Source: Campylobacteraceae bacterium (lineage in GTDB: Bacteria > Campylobacterota > Campylobacteria > Campylobacterales > Campylobacteraceae). Taken from it: a stretch of 34,224 nt of DNA. The notes beneath the pieces were generated by a model. The model was not told the DNA's origin and ran no database searches. It saw only the letters and a program-made list of their open reading frames with translations. Location of the stretch: assembly GCA_031270285.1 (NCBI GenBank), contig JAISXY010000066.1, positions 1 to 34,224 on the forward strand, read 5' to 3'. The translations under genes were made by a program, and so were the position numbers. Shown here one piece after another: positions 17,871 to 26,903 of the stretch; the first letter of the stretch is position 1, and every line of letters begins with the position of its first letter.

Positions 17871-18805
17871 AAAAGATAGCGGTAAGCATAGGCGATTTAA
17901 ACGGCATAGGTCTTGAGATAGCTTTAAGAGCTCATGAAGAGATAAAAGCCATATGCGATCCTATGTATTGCATCAATGAAACTATGCTGCAATGGGGCGC
18001 TGCTCTTTTGGGGATTAGTGTGCCGATGGATTTTAATACGGTTGAATGTGCGGAAGAGTTTTTTGAAATAGCGCCGGGCGTTGTCAGCGAAAAAGCAGGC
18101 AAAGCTTCGTTTGATTCGTTTGTAACGGCAGTCGCTCTTACAAAATCAAATAACGCAGACGCTATAGTTACGCTTCCGATAAATAAAGAGGCTTGGAGTA
18201 GAGCCGATATAATCTACAAAGGACACACGGACGCACTTGAGGACATGAGCGGCGAGGAAGCTGTCATGATGCTTGGATGCGATAAACTTTTTACGATACT
18301 TTTTACTCATCATATACCGCTTAAAGAGGTAAGCGAGCATATAAAAAGCAAAGCTTTGGCAAGATTTCTCATAAAAACTTACGACTCTCTCATGGTAAAA
18401 AATATCGGTGTTTTGGGGTTAAATCCTCATGCAGGGGATGGCGGAGTATTGGGAGATGAAGAGATAAAGATAGCAAAAGCTATAGATAGAGCCAATGAAG
18501 AATTGGATAAAAATATATTTTTCGGTCCTCTTGTGCCTGACAGCGCTTTTACACCAAAAAGCCTTGAAAGATGCAGCCATTTTGTCTGCATGTATCACGA
18601 TCAAGGTCTGATACCGCTAAAGGCTTTGTATTTTGAAGAGAGTATAAATGTAACTTTAGGACTTCCGCTAATCCGCACTTCTGTTGATCACGGAACAGCT
18701 TTTGATATAGCGTATAAAAATAAAAACCCATCGCTAAAAAGCTACATTAATGCTGTAAAAGAGGCGGTAAAACTAATAGAAGAAGCCCCCGTATTAGACT
18801 TTTAA
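17867..18805 (+). CDS. pdxA: 4-hydroxythreonine-4-phosphate dehydrogenase
   Basis: IGDLNGIGLEIAL, GHTDAL, LNPHAGDGGVLGDEE, YHDQGLIPLKAL. 4-bp overlap with pdxJ. Confidence 0.95.
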   Translation: MKKIAVSIGDLNGIGLEIALRAHEEIKAICDPMYCINETMLQWGAALLGISVPMDFNTVECAEEFFEIAPGVVSEKAGKASFDSFVTAVALTKSNNADAIVTLPINKEAWSRADIIYKGHTDALEDMSGEEAVMMLGCDKLFTILFTHHIPLKEVSEHIKSKALARFLIKTYDSLMVKNIGVLGLNPHAGDGGVLGDEEIKIAKAIDRANEELDKNIFFGPLVPDSAFTPKSLERCSHFVCMYHDQGLIPLKALYFEESINVTLGLPLIRTSVDHGTAFDIAYKNKNPSLKSYINAVKEAVKLIEEAPVLDF

Positions 18806-18823
18806 CTCGTAAATTCGGACAAA

Positions 18824-19708
18824 TTAAGTCTCTATATGCGTAATAACATAAGTTCCTTCGCCGTATTTTGCTTTTAGCGTCTCTTCCACTTCAGTTGCTA
18901 CATCATGAGCTTTTTCCACGCTCATATCCTTTGGAAAACGCAGGTGTATCTCTATGGCGATATTGTTGCCGATTTTGCGCGTTTTTAAAGCATGCGGGTC
19001 GCTGAAACCGCGCACAGAGCCGATAACAGCCATTATCTCATTTTGCATTTTTGGCGGAAGCGATTTTTCCAATAACTCGTCAACGGAAGATTTGATAAAC
19101 TTAAGAGCGATTATAATGATAAACAAGCTCACCGCTATAGCCATTGCAGGATCCAATACACGCCATTTTTCGCCTAAAAAGATAGCTCCGCCAATACCTG
19201 CAGCGGCAGCCACAGAAGAGAACGCATCTGTTCTATGATGCCATGCATTTGCCATAACTGCGGCGCTTTTTACCATTTTGCCTTTCATGTATGTCCACCA
19301 ATAAAGCGCCTCTTTTGAAGCTATGGAGATAAGCGCAACCCAAAAGGCTATCATTTTCGGTTCATGTAAAGCGTTGCCGTTAAAATATGCAGCTACTAAT
19401 TTTGCGCCGTCATAAAATATAGCCAGTCCAACAGCCAAAAGTATAAATCCGACTATAGAAGTTGCCAGCGTTTCAAATTTGCCATGTCCGTATGCATGGT
19501 CGCAGTCGCTTGGACGAGATGAAAGTTTTACAAATATAAGCACAATAAAATCCGTAAATAAATCGGATAATGAGTGCATGGCATCCGCCACCATAGCATG
19601 GGAATTACCCGCAAATCCGGCTATAAGTTTTAGCGCAACCAAAAAAATATTGATTACTGAGCCTGTGAGAGTTATTATATATATCTGTTTTTCGCGTTCT
19701 TGTATCAA
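18824..19708 (-). CDS. Cation diffusion facilitator family transporter
   Basis: SHAMVADAMHSLSDLFTDF, DHAYGHGKFETLA, NAWHHRTDAFSS. Confidence 0.94.
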   Translation of the reverse strand: MIQEREKQIYIITLTGSVINIFLVALKLIAGFAGNSHAMVADAMHSLSDLFTDFIVLIFVKLSSRPSDCDHAYGHGKFETLATSIVGFILLAVGLAIFYDGAKLVAAYFNGNALHEPKMIAFWVALISIASKEALYWWTYMKGKMVKSAAVMANAWHHRTDAFSSVAAAAGIGGAIFLGEKWRVLDPAMAIAVSLFIIIIALKFIKSSVDELLEKSLPPKMQNEIMAVIGSVRGFSDPHALKTRKIGNNIAIEIHLRFPKDMSVEKAHDVATEVEETLKAKYGEGTYVITHIET

Positions 19709-19710
19709 AT

Positions 19711-20496
19711 TCAGACTTCTTTGAACTTTTGTAATGCCTGTGTAATGTTATCTTGGCGCATAAAATATTCGCCTATTAAAAATGCGTCTATACCAATCTT
19801 TGAGAGGTTTTTTATCGTCTCTTTATTGTCCAGTCCGCTCTCGGCAACTATAATTTTCCCTTTCGGGATAAGCGGCAAAAGTCTTTCGCTCAAACTCATA
19901 TCCATCTCAAAAGTTTCCAAATTTCTATGATTTATGCCTATAATGTTACTTCCTGCGCTTATTGCTTTCAAAAGATCCGCTTTGTCATGTATCTCCACTA
20001 AAGCTTCCATTCCAAGTTTTTGAGCAAAAGATAACAGCAATGAAAGCTCTTTTTTGTTCAAAATTTTTGCTATCAAAAGAATAAAATCCGCTCCGTACAT
20101 GTATGCTTCCAATATCTGATACTCATCAATTATAAAATCTTTTCTTAAAAGCGGTGTCGGAACATAGCGGCGGATTTGAGCCAGATACTCCAAATCTCCT
20201 TTAAAAAAATGCGGCTCCGTTAAGACGGAAATCGCATCCGCTCCTCCATTTTGATACTCCTGCGCTATAAATATCGGGTCAAAATCTTCCCTTATAACTC
20301 CCTTGCTTGGACTTGCTTTTTTGACTTCGGCGATAATGCGGTATGGATTATCTTTTGTACTGCGAAGATAAGGCTTTATGTCGCGCGGGGTAAAACTGTT
20401 ATAAGAGAGGCTTCTGCCAAGCCATTCAACAGGAAAATCACTTTTACGCTTTTTTAGATCTTCTTTTGTTTTTTTGACTATATCGTCCAGTATCAT
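19711..20496 (-). CDS. trpC: Indole-3-glycerol phosphate synthase
   Basis: [41 protein letters not shown]. Confidence 0.95.
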   Translation of the reverse strand: MILDDIVKKTKEDLKKRKSDFPVEWLGRSLSYNSFTPRDIKPYLRSTKDNPYRIIAEVKKASPSKGVIREDFDPIFIAQEYQNGGADAISVLTEPHFFKGDLEYLAQIRRYVPTPLLRKDFIIDEYQILEAYMYGADFILLIAKILNKKELSLLLSFAQKLGMEALVEIHDKADLLKAISAGSNIIGINHRNLETFEMDMSLSERLLPLIPKGKIIVAESGLDNKETIKNLSKIGIDAFLIGEYFMRQDNITQALQKFKEV

Positions 20497-21758
20497 TTTG
20501 TTTCCATGTTTTTTATTTTACATGCTTTTATCGCATCAAAATGTTCTATCACCTCTTTATCGTTCAATTTTTCAAGGACTTTTTCTATGATACTCTGCGC
20601 TTCTTGGCATCTGTTTTGTTTGTAAAACCCCCATGCAAGCGAATCTTGATAATACGGAGAGTCAGGTTCTAATTTGAGCGCCTGCTCTACTAAAGTTATC
20701 CCTTTGGGAATATTTATATCATGATTTATCAAAAGATAACCATAATAATTCAGGTATAAAGCATCGCTCTCTTCCGTAACGGATCGTTCAAATTTTGCAG
20801 ATACAGACTCCAGCACATCAGTTTTATTTTCTGCATTTTCATATTCGTATATTGCTATTTTAGCGATATATTCGTCATTATTACTCTCTTGGTAAAGTTT
20901 GTCGGCTAAATTTATAGCTTTATCGTATTGCTTGTTAAAAAAGTACATCTCAAGTAAAATATCCGGATTTGAACCGCTTTTTTCTAAAAATTCTATTGCT
21001 TCAGACTGCTTATTTTGAAACATCAATATCTCAAAAATCTTCTGCGCTTCTATTTCGCCCTTAAAAGCTGTGTAAAGTTTTTTATATACATTTAAAACCC
21101 CGTCCGTATTTTTTTGCTTACCATAAATATCTATCAGTTTGTAACATAAAAATCTTGTACAGCCGTTTAATCTTACATAAGTTTCAAGCTGGGCTATTGC
21201 GCTATTAACTTGATTGAGTTTGATATACAAATCCGCTATCTGAATTAATGTCTGTTCGTTTGGGGCAAGGTTATATACGCTTTCAAAATATTTTAAGGCC
21301 ATATCGTATTGCTGTTGATAAATATATATAGAACCTATAAGTTGTATATTTTGTGCGGTTTTTTCGCGCTTAACCAACTCTTCAGCCTGCGCAAGCGCCA
21401 AAGTCGTATTGCCGTTATGTATGAGCAGTATTATATAAAAACGCTCGTAATCGCTGTCTTCATGATAATTTTCAAGCCCTTTTTTTATTAGAATTTCACT
21501 CTCATTCCAATTATCGGCAGATAAAAACAGTTGTACGGATTTTTTCAGATATATCTTATCGCCCGTTTTTTCATAAAGTTCTTTATAGAGCGCTGCCGAT
21601 GCATTATTGTCGTTTCTGCTTTGCGCATCTAACGCCATCAATATCAGCAAATCTTCTCCTCCGTCAAATTTCTCTTTGACACTGCCGTTTATCTCGTCTG
21701 CAAAAGCGCCTTTACATAGAATAAACAATAAAATTATAGCGGTAATATACCTATACAT
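20493..21758 (-). CDS. TPR-repeat exported protein
   Basis: Signal peptide [20 protein letters not shown], multiple TPR-like repeats. Confidence 0.8.
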   Translation of the reverse strand: MYRYITAIILLFILCKGAFADEINGSVKEKFDGGEDLLILMALDAQSRNDNNASAALYKELYEKTGDKIYLKKSVQLFLSADNWNESEILIKKGLENYHEDSDYERFYIILLIHNGNTTLALAQAEELVKREKTAQNIQLIGSIYIYQQQYDMALKYFESVYNLAPNEQTLIQIADLYIKLNQVNSAIAQLETYVRLNGCTRFLCYKLIDIYGKQKNTDGVLNVYKKLYTAFKGEIEAQKIFEILMFQNKQSEAIEFLEKSGSNPDILLEMYFFNKQYDKAINLADKLYQESNNDEYIAKIAIYEYENAENKTDVLESVSAKFERSVTEESDALYLNYYGYLLINHDINIPKGITLVEQALKLEPDSPYYQDSLAWGFYKQNRCQEAQSIIEKVLEKLNDKEVIEHFDAIKACKIKNMETK

Positions 21759-22105
21759 TCGTCCTCCAGCTCTTTTTGATTATAATTTTCCCAAAAAGGA
21801 AAACTTTTACACTGCAAAGGTCTTACTTCGTACGCTTTGCAGCCATTGGTATTTGCGTCAAACAGTATGCATGCAAATCCATTTTCAAAAGGTATCTCTT
21901 TGAGAGTATAGCGAAATTTAATCTTTAATAGATATTGTAGTATAAATTCCTCCTCTTTTACCTGTAAAAATGATGCGATAGCTGCGATTTCCTCTTTTTT
22001 TACCCAAATATATCCGCTTTTACCCGTACAGCATCTGCCTTTACAAGCAGAACAGGCATCCGCATCAAAAGCGTAAGGAAAGCCTTCATGTTTGATTATT
22101 CGCAG
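21734..22105 (-). CDS. YkgJ-family zinc/iron-chelating cysteine-cluster protein, apparent CTG start
   Basis: Manual translation from CTG (22105-22103): (M)[127 protein letters not shown] 6 nt upstream. Absent from the ORF track. Confidence 0.85.
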   Translation of the reverse strand: MRIIKHEGFPYAFDADACSACKGRCCTGKSGYIWVKKEEIAAIASFLQVKEEEFILQYLLKIKFRYTLKEIPFENGFACILFDANTNGCKAYEVRPLQCKSFPFWENYNQKELEDECIGILPL

Positions 22106-22788
22106 TTTATACTCCTACTGTCAGCCATCGTGAAAATCTCTTTTGTCTTTTTTGAATAATTATCCGCATCAAAAACAAAAAAAGGCGAATGGATTTTAGC
22201 GTATGACTTTGAATCTTTTTTTACATGTACAAGTATCAGTGAGGCATCTTTATCTTTTTTCGGATAGACAAAACGGATATTGCAGACTTTAAGTTTTGCA
22301 TGTTCACAGGCGGCAAAAATATTTTCTATCTGTTTTGCATCGTAGCAAAAGATAAAAGAACCTTTGAATTTTAAGTTTTTTGTTGCGGCAAGCAAGAGAG
22401 ATGTCAGCGGCAAAGAATCGGCATAACGGCTGATAGATACTCTTTTGTCTTCGCTTTTTTTGGTAAATTCATGATAAAAAGGCGGATTTGATACGATAAA
22501 ATCAAATTTTTTATCAAACTTATATTCGGTAAAATCGCCCAAAATAACCTCTGCGTTCAAGCCATTGGCATGTTTGTTTTTATCTGCCAAAAATATATGT
22601 TCTTCCTGAATATCTATAAGAGTTAAATCTACGGAAGGGAAATCGCGTTTTAACAGCAATCCCAAAATACCGCATCCGCATCCAACATCAAGCAGATCTC
22701 CTTTTGGTTTGAAATCTCTCGCAAAATCATACAAAAACATTACGTCGCTTGTATATCTGTAGCCTTTTTCATATTGATAAAAATTCAT
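22096..22788 (-). CDS. tRNA1(Val) (adenine(37)-N6)-methyltransferase-like SAM methyltransferase
   Basis: LLDVGCGCGILGLLLKRDFP, DFIVSNPPFYH (NPPF motif). Confidence 0.87.
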   Translation of the reverse strand: MNFYQYEKGYRYTSDVMFLYDFARDFKPKGDLLDVGCGCGILGLLLKRDFPSVDLTLIDIQEEHIFLADKNKHANGLNAEVILGDFTEYKFDKKFDFIVSNPPFYHEFTKKSEDKRVSISRYADSLPLTSLLLAATKNLKFKGSFIFCYDAKQIENIFAACEHAKLKVCNIRFVYPKKDKDASLILVHVKKDSKSYAKIHSPFFVFDADNYSKKTKEIFTMADSRSINCE

Positions 22789-22915
22789 GTGAAAAACCTT
22801 TATTGAAGCGGCATAATACCATTTTTTTGTTTAGCGGCATATTACAAACAGCCCTAATTGCCCTCTTTTATGCTTATTGTACGGCAAAGTTAGTTGCTTT
22901 AAAGAAAGAGTTTGA

Positions 22916-22921
22916 TATACT
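22916..22921 (+). promoter_or_regulatory. Sigma70-like -10 element upstream of aspS
   Basis: gtttgaTATACTatt, 33 nt upstream of the aspS TTG. Confidence 0.45.
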
Positions 22922-22954
22922 ATTCATTTTTTAAAATCTGATAGGAATTTTACT

Positions 22955-24721
22955 TTGAGAAGTCATTATTGTACACATTTAAATGAAAACGATATAGGCA
23001 AAGTTGTTACGCTTTGCGGCTGGGCAAACAGCTACAGAGACCACGGCGGCGTCATTTTTATAGATTTACGCGACAACACGGGACTTATACAGCTTGTCTG
23101 CGATCCAAAAGACAGTATTGAAGCTCACAAAACAGCCTCGCATGTAAGAGACGAATATGTTCTTAAGGCTGCAGGCAGAGTGAGAAGCAGAGGCGAAGGA
23201 CTTATAAATCCCAAACTTAAAACGGGAACCATTGAAGTGGTAGTGGATACTCTTATCGTGGAAAATGCCAGCGAGCCGCTTCCATTTGTTATAGCAGATC
23301 CTAATGTCGGCGAAGAGGTACGGTTAAAATATAGATTTTTAGATCTTAGAAATCAAAAATCATATGAAATTTTTAAGTTAAGAAGTAAAGCCGCTATTGC
23401 AGCCAGAAATGTACTTGATAAGATGGGATTTTTAGAAGTTGAAACACCTGCGCTCACAAAAGCTACGCCGGAAGGCGCAAGAGATTATCTTGTCCCAAGC
23501 CGCGTTCATAACGGGCAATTTTATGCGCTTCCTCAGTCTCCTCAACTGTTCAAACAATTACTGATGTGTTCGGGCTTTGATAAATATTTTCAGATAGCTA
23601 AATGTTTTAGAGATGAAGATTTGAGAGCGGACAGACAGCCTGAATTTACGCAGATAGATATAGAGATGAGCTTTTGCGAGCAAGAAGAGATATTAAATAC
23701 CACGGAAGAGCTTTTAAAGGCGGTATTTGCGGTATGTGGCAGAGAGATAAAAACGCCGTTTCCAAGACTGGATTTTAAATATGTCATGGAGACTTACGGT
23801 TCCGATAAGCCTGATTTGAGATATAAACTGCCTATGGTTGAAGTTGCGGATCTGTTTTCGGACTCTTCAAATGAGATTTTCAGCTCCATAGCAAAAGAAC
23901 CTAAAAAAAATCGCATAAAAGCTTTGAGAGTACCGAAAGGTGATATATTTTTCTCAAGAAAACATCTCAAAGAGTTGGAAGAGTTTGTAACAAAATTCGG
24001 CGCAAAAGGACTTGGATATTTTCAACTTAAAGAAGACGGATTAAAAGGTCCGCTTTTAAAATTTATGAGTGAAAAGTCAATCCATGAGCTTATCAAAAGA
24101 ACAAATTTAGAGATTGACGATATAGTCTTTTTTGGCGCCGGAAAAAAAAAGACCGTACTTGATTACATGGGGCGGCTTAGAATTGAGATAGCGGATAGAA
24201 TGGCTCTTGCAGATCCTGATGAACTTAACTTTTTATGGGTTCTTAATTTTGAAATGTTTGAAGTTGAAGATGGTAAAATCAAAGCTATGCATCACCCGTT
24301 TACAATGCCGCACAATATAGACGCCGCAGAAATTGAAGATATAACTTCCATAGCTCATGATGTTGTGTTAAACGGCGTGGAGCTTGGCGGCGGAAGTATC
24401 AGAATACATAAAAAAGAGATACAGGAGAAAGTATTTAAACTGCTTGGCATCTCAAAAGAGGAGGCTGAAGATAAATTTTCATTTTTATTGGATGCTTTAA
24501 AATTTGGCGCACCCCCTCATGGAGGTATTGCAATAGGTTTTGACAGACTTATCATGCTGCTTACTAAAAGCGATAGTATCAGAGATGTTATAGCATTTCC
24601 AAAGACACAGCGCGCTCAATGTCCTCTAACACAGGCTCCAAGCATTGTATCGTTTGAACAGCTTCGTGAACTTGGGATAAAGATAAAAGAGAAAAACGCA
24701 AAATCTAACAAAGGAATATGA
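22955..24721 (+). CDS. aspS: Aspartyl-tRNA synthetase
   Basis: [67 protein letters not shown] start with AGGA upstream. Confidence 0.96.
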   Translation: MRSHYCTHLNENDIGKVVTLCGWANSYRDHGGVIFIDLRDNTGLIQLVCDPKDSIEAHKTASHVRDEYVLKAAGRVRSRGEGLINPKLKTGTIEVVVDTLIVENASEPLPFVIADPNVGEEVRLKYRFLDLRNQKSYEIFKLRSKAAIAARNVLDKMGFLEVETPALTKATPEGARDYLVPSRVHNGQFYALPQSPQLFKQLLMCSGFDKYFQIAKCFRDEDLRADRQPEFTQIDIEMSFCEQEEILNTTEELLKAVFAVCGREIKTPFPRLDFKYVMETYGSDKPDLRYKLPMVEVADLFSDSSNEIFSSIAKEPKKNRIKALRVPKGDIFFSRKHLKELEEFVTKFGAKGLGYFQLKEDGLKGPLLKFMSEKSIHELIKRTNLEIDDIVFFGAGKKKTVLDYMGRLRIEIADRMALADPDELNFLWVLNFEMFEVEDGKIKAMHHPFTMPHNIDAAEIEDITSIAHDVVLNGVELGGGSIRIHKKEIQEKVFKLLGISKEEAEDKFSFLLDALKFGAPPHGGIAIGFDRLIMLLTKSDSIRDVIAFPKTQRAQCPLTQAPSIVSFEQLRELGIKIKEKNAKSNKGI

Positions 24722-24722
24722 T

Positions 24723-25295
24723 ATGAAAAAACTTTTTTTAATTATAGGCGCTCCGGGAAGCGGTAAAACTACAGATGCGAGTATCATCGCAAAAAACAAC
24801 AGTGATAAAATAGTTCACTTCTCTACGGGGGATCTGTTGCGTGCAGAAGTAGAAAATAAGAGCGAACTTGGAAAAACTATAGACAGTTACATTTCTCAAG
24901 GCAGTTTAGTACCGCTTGATATAGTTGTCAATACTATCATTGCCGCCATTAAAAACAGTTCTAAAGATATTGTTTTGCTTGACGGCTATCCGCGCTCGGT
25001 AGAGCAGATGAAAAAACTTGATGAGTTTTTGCAGAGTGAAAAAACGATACAGCTTATAAGCGTTATAGAAGTTACGGTCAGCGAACAAACCGCTAAAGAC
25101 AGGGTGCTTGGACGCGCGCGTGGAGCCGACGATAATGAAAAAGTTTTTAACAACCGCATGAGCGTTTATACAGAGCCGCTTGGAGCAATACAGAGTTTTT
25201 ACACTACAAAAAGAGCATTGCAAAAAATTAACGGCGAAAGAGATATAGAAAGTATCGTAAAAGATATGGAAAATTTTATAAAAACAAGAATTTAA
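24723..25295 (+). CDS. adk: Adenylate kinase
   Basis: [41 protein letters not shown]. Confidence 0.95.
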   Translation: MKKLFLIIGAPGSGKTTDASIIAKNNSDKIVHFSTGDLLRAEVENKSELGKTIDSYISQGSLVPLDIVVNTIIAAIKNSSKDIVLLDGYPRSVEQMKKLDEFLQSEKTIQLISVIEVTVSEQTAKDRVLGRARGADDNEKVFNNRMSVYTEPLGAIQSFYTTKRALQKINGERDIESIVKDMENFIKTRI

Positions 25296-25305
25296 GGAGA
25301 CAAAA

Positions 25306-25827
25306 ATGAATTTAAGTAAAATCCCTGCAGGACAAAACCCTGATAAAGTTAACGCTCTTATAGAGATACCTTACGGTTCGCATATAAAATACGAATTGGA
25401 TAAGGAGAGCGGAGCCGTATTTGTTGATAGAGTTCTATATTCGTCGGTATTTTATCCTGCAAATTACGGCTTTGTGCCACAAACGCTGGCAAATGACGGC
25501 GATCCTGTAGATATTTTGGTTGTCAATACCGATCCTTTGCAGGCAGGTTCTGTTATACCATGCAAGCTTATAGGCGTTTTGCTGATGGAAGATGAGAGCG
25601 GCATAGATGAAAAATTATTGGCTGTTCCAACTGCAAAAATAGATCCGGATTATGAAAATATCACAAGTTACGAGGATTTGCCGAAAGCCGTTTTAAATCG
25701 TATTAAAAACTTCTTTGAAACATATAAAATGTTAGAACCAAATAAATGGGTGAAACTAAAAGGTTTTGCAAGCAAAGAAGAAGCGGCAAAACTCCTTGAC
25801 GCGGCTATCAAAAACTATAAGGGTTAA
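25306..25827 (+). CDS. ppa: Inorganic pyrophosphatase
   Basis: LIEIPYGSHIKYELDKESGAVFVDRVL, YPANYGFVPQT, DGDPVDILV. Confidence 0.96.
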   Translation: MNLSKIPAGQNPDKVNALIEIPYGSHIKYELDKESGAVFVDRVLYSSVFYPANYGFVPQTLANDGDPVDILVVNTDPLQAGSVIPCKLIGVLLMEDESGIDEKLLAVPTAKIDPDYENITSYEDLPKAVLNRIKNFFETYKMLEPNKWVKLKGFASKEEAAKLLDAAIKNYKG

Positions 25828-26212
25828 AATTATTAAGCTTGGGACTGCGATAAGTTTATCTATCGGCTTTGCAGGACTGATTTTATGTGGCAATAGATTA
25901 AATTTTGACGTGGAAGCCTCCCCTGCCCGTCTATAAAACACAGTATGATATAGTCTGTCACTGGAAGCCGTATCATTCGGCAAGTTATGATTTTTATTAT
26001 TGCGTCCCCATTTTCGCCGTTCTTGTACCGCAAGTTTCTGTAAAACGCATATATAAGAGAAAGCGCCATTTGTAAGCTTTTTGTTTTGTCTTGCTTTGCA
26101 ATAAAACTAAATAACCATACTTGTGAGAAAAAATGGAAATCTCCCCTTCTGCCATTCTTTTGCCCTCTTTTGTCATTCCTTGCTTCCATTATGTCCTTCT
26201 CGTGTTCTTTTT

Positions 26213-26238
26213 GTCATTCCCATGAAAACGGGAATCCA
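26213..26238. repeat. Palindromic repeat gtcattcccatgaaaacgggaatcca
   Basis: Same family as the 13.2-13.6 kb repeats. Confidence 0.85.
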
Positions 26239-26303
26239 TCTTCTCATGACTACTATTTATCAAAAATATTTTTCTATGAGAATATTTTTTTCTATGTTTT
26301 TTT

Positions 26304-26330
26304 TGGATACCCGCCTCCGCGGGTATGACA
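26304..26330. repeat. Palindromic repeat tggatacccgcctccgcgggtatgaca
   Basis: Same family. Confidence 0.9.
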
Positions 26331-26340
26331 AAGGGTGTAT

Positions 26341-26366
26341 GTCATTCCCGTGCAAACGGGAATCCA
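26341..26366. repeat. Palindromic repeat gtcattcccgtgcaaacgggaatcca
   Basis: Same family, 10 bp from the previous copy and in opposite orientation. Confidence 0.9.
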
Positions 26367-26494
26367 AAACAAGCGAAGCGCTTTCGGTCTGCCGAAATGT
26401 TTCCTTGAAAGCGCATTTTAACAACATTGCAATATTCAAAGTAAGATAAAACGCATAAAACTAAAAAACCTTTCATTACTTTGCATGTTCTTTT

Positions 26495-26521
26495 TGGATA
26501 CCCGCCTGCGCGGGTATGACA
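26495..26521. repeat. Palindromic repeat tggatacccgcctgcgcgggtatgaca
   Basis: Same family. Confidence 0.9.
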
Positions 26522-26542
26522 AAAGGGGCCGAAGGTTGGGGG

Positions 26543-26569
26543 TGGACTCCTGTCTTCACGAGAATGACG
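26543..26569. repeat. Degenerate copy tggactcctgtcttcacgagaatgacg
   Basis: Retains the tgga...gaatgac ends but the stem has decayed. Confidence 0.6.
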
Positions 26570-26604
26570 GAAAAAAAGAGACTTTGGAATGAGAGAATAG
26601 TATT

Positions 26605-26648
26605 GATTGCTTTATCCTGCTTCGTAAGCTCGCCCTCTCGCAATGATG
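26605..26648. repeat. Second repeat family: GATTGCTTt...CTTCG...CTCGCAATGATG
   Basis: Reverse complement CATCATTGCGAGaggg...CTTACGAAGcaggataAAGCAATC has the layout of the widespread CATTGCGAG...AAGCAATC proteobacterial repeat. Confidence 0.65.
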
Positions 26649-26740
26649 AAAATAAAATATGTATCTGACAAAAGTTTCCACCTTTTTGTTGGCTTCCGCC
26701 GTCTCCGCCGATAAAAATGAAATATATATCTGACAGAAAG
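26649..26740 (+). repeat. Pair of degenerate direct repeats aaaatRaaatatRtatctgacaRaaag
   Basis: 26649-26674 and 26714-26740. Confidence 0.75.
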
Positions 26741-26903
26741 TATTGCTCAATAATCCATAAACTAATCGCATGAGATGTTAGACAAGATTCCCAAGAATGG
26801 GTGAAATACCTATTTGAGACAGAAAGGAATATATGTTTTGACTTACATGTTTAAAGGTTTGGATTGTAGTTATGCGAAGCAACTTAATATAAAATAATAA
26901 ATT

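Noticed and set aside
25860-26771. ORFs 25860..26189 (-), 26086..26328 (+), 26123..26449 (+), 26556..26771 (-)
   Set aside because: They cross repeat palindromes (FVIPMKTGIHLLMTT, DTRLRGYDKG), have no recognisable domain and lack good SDs.
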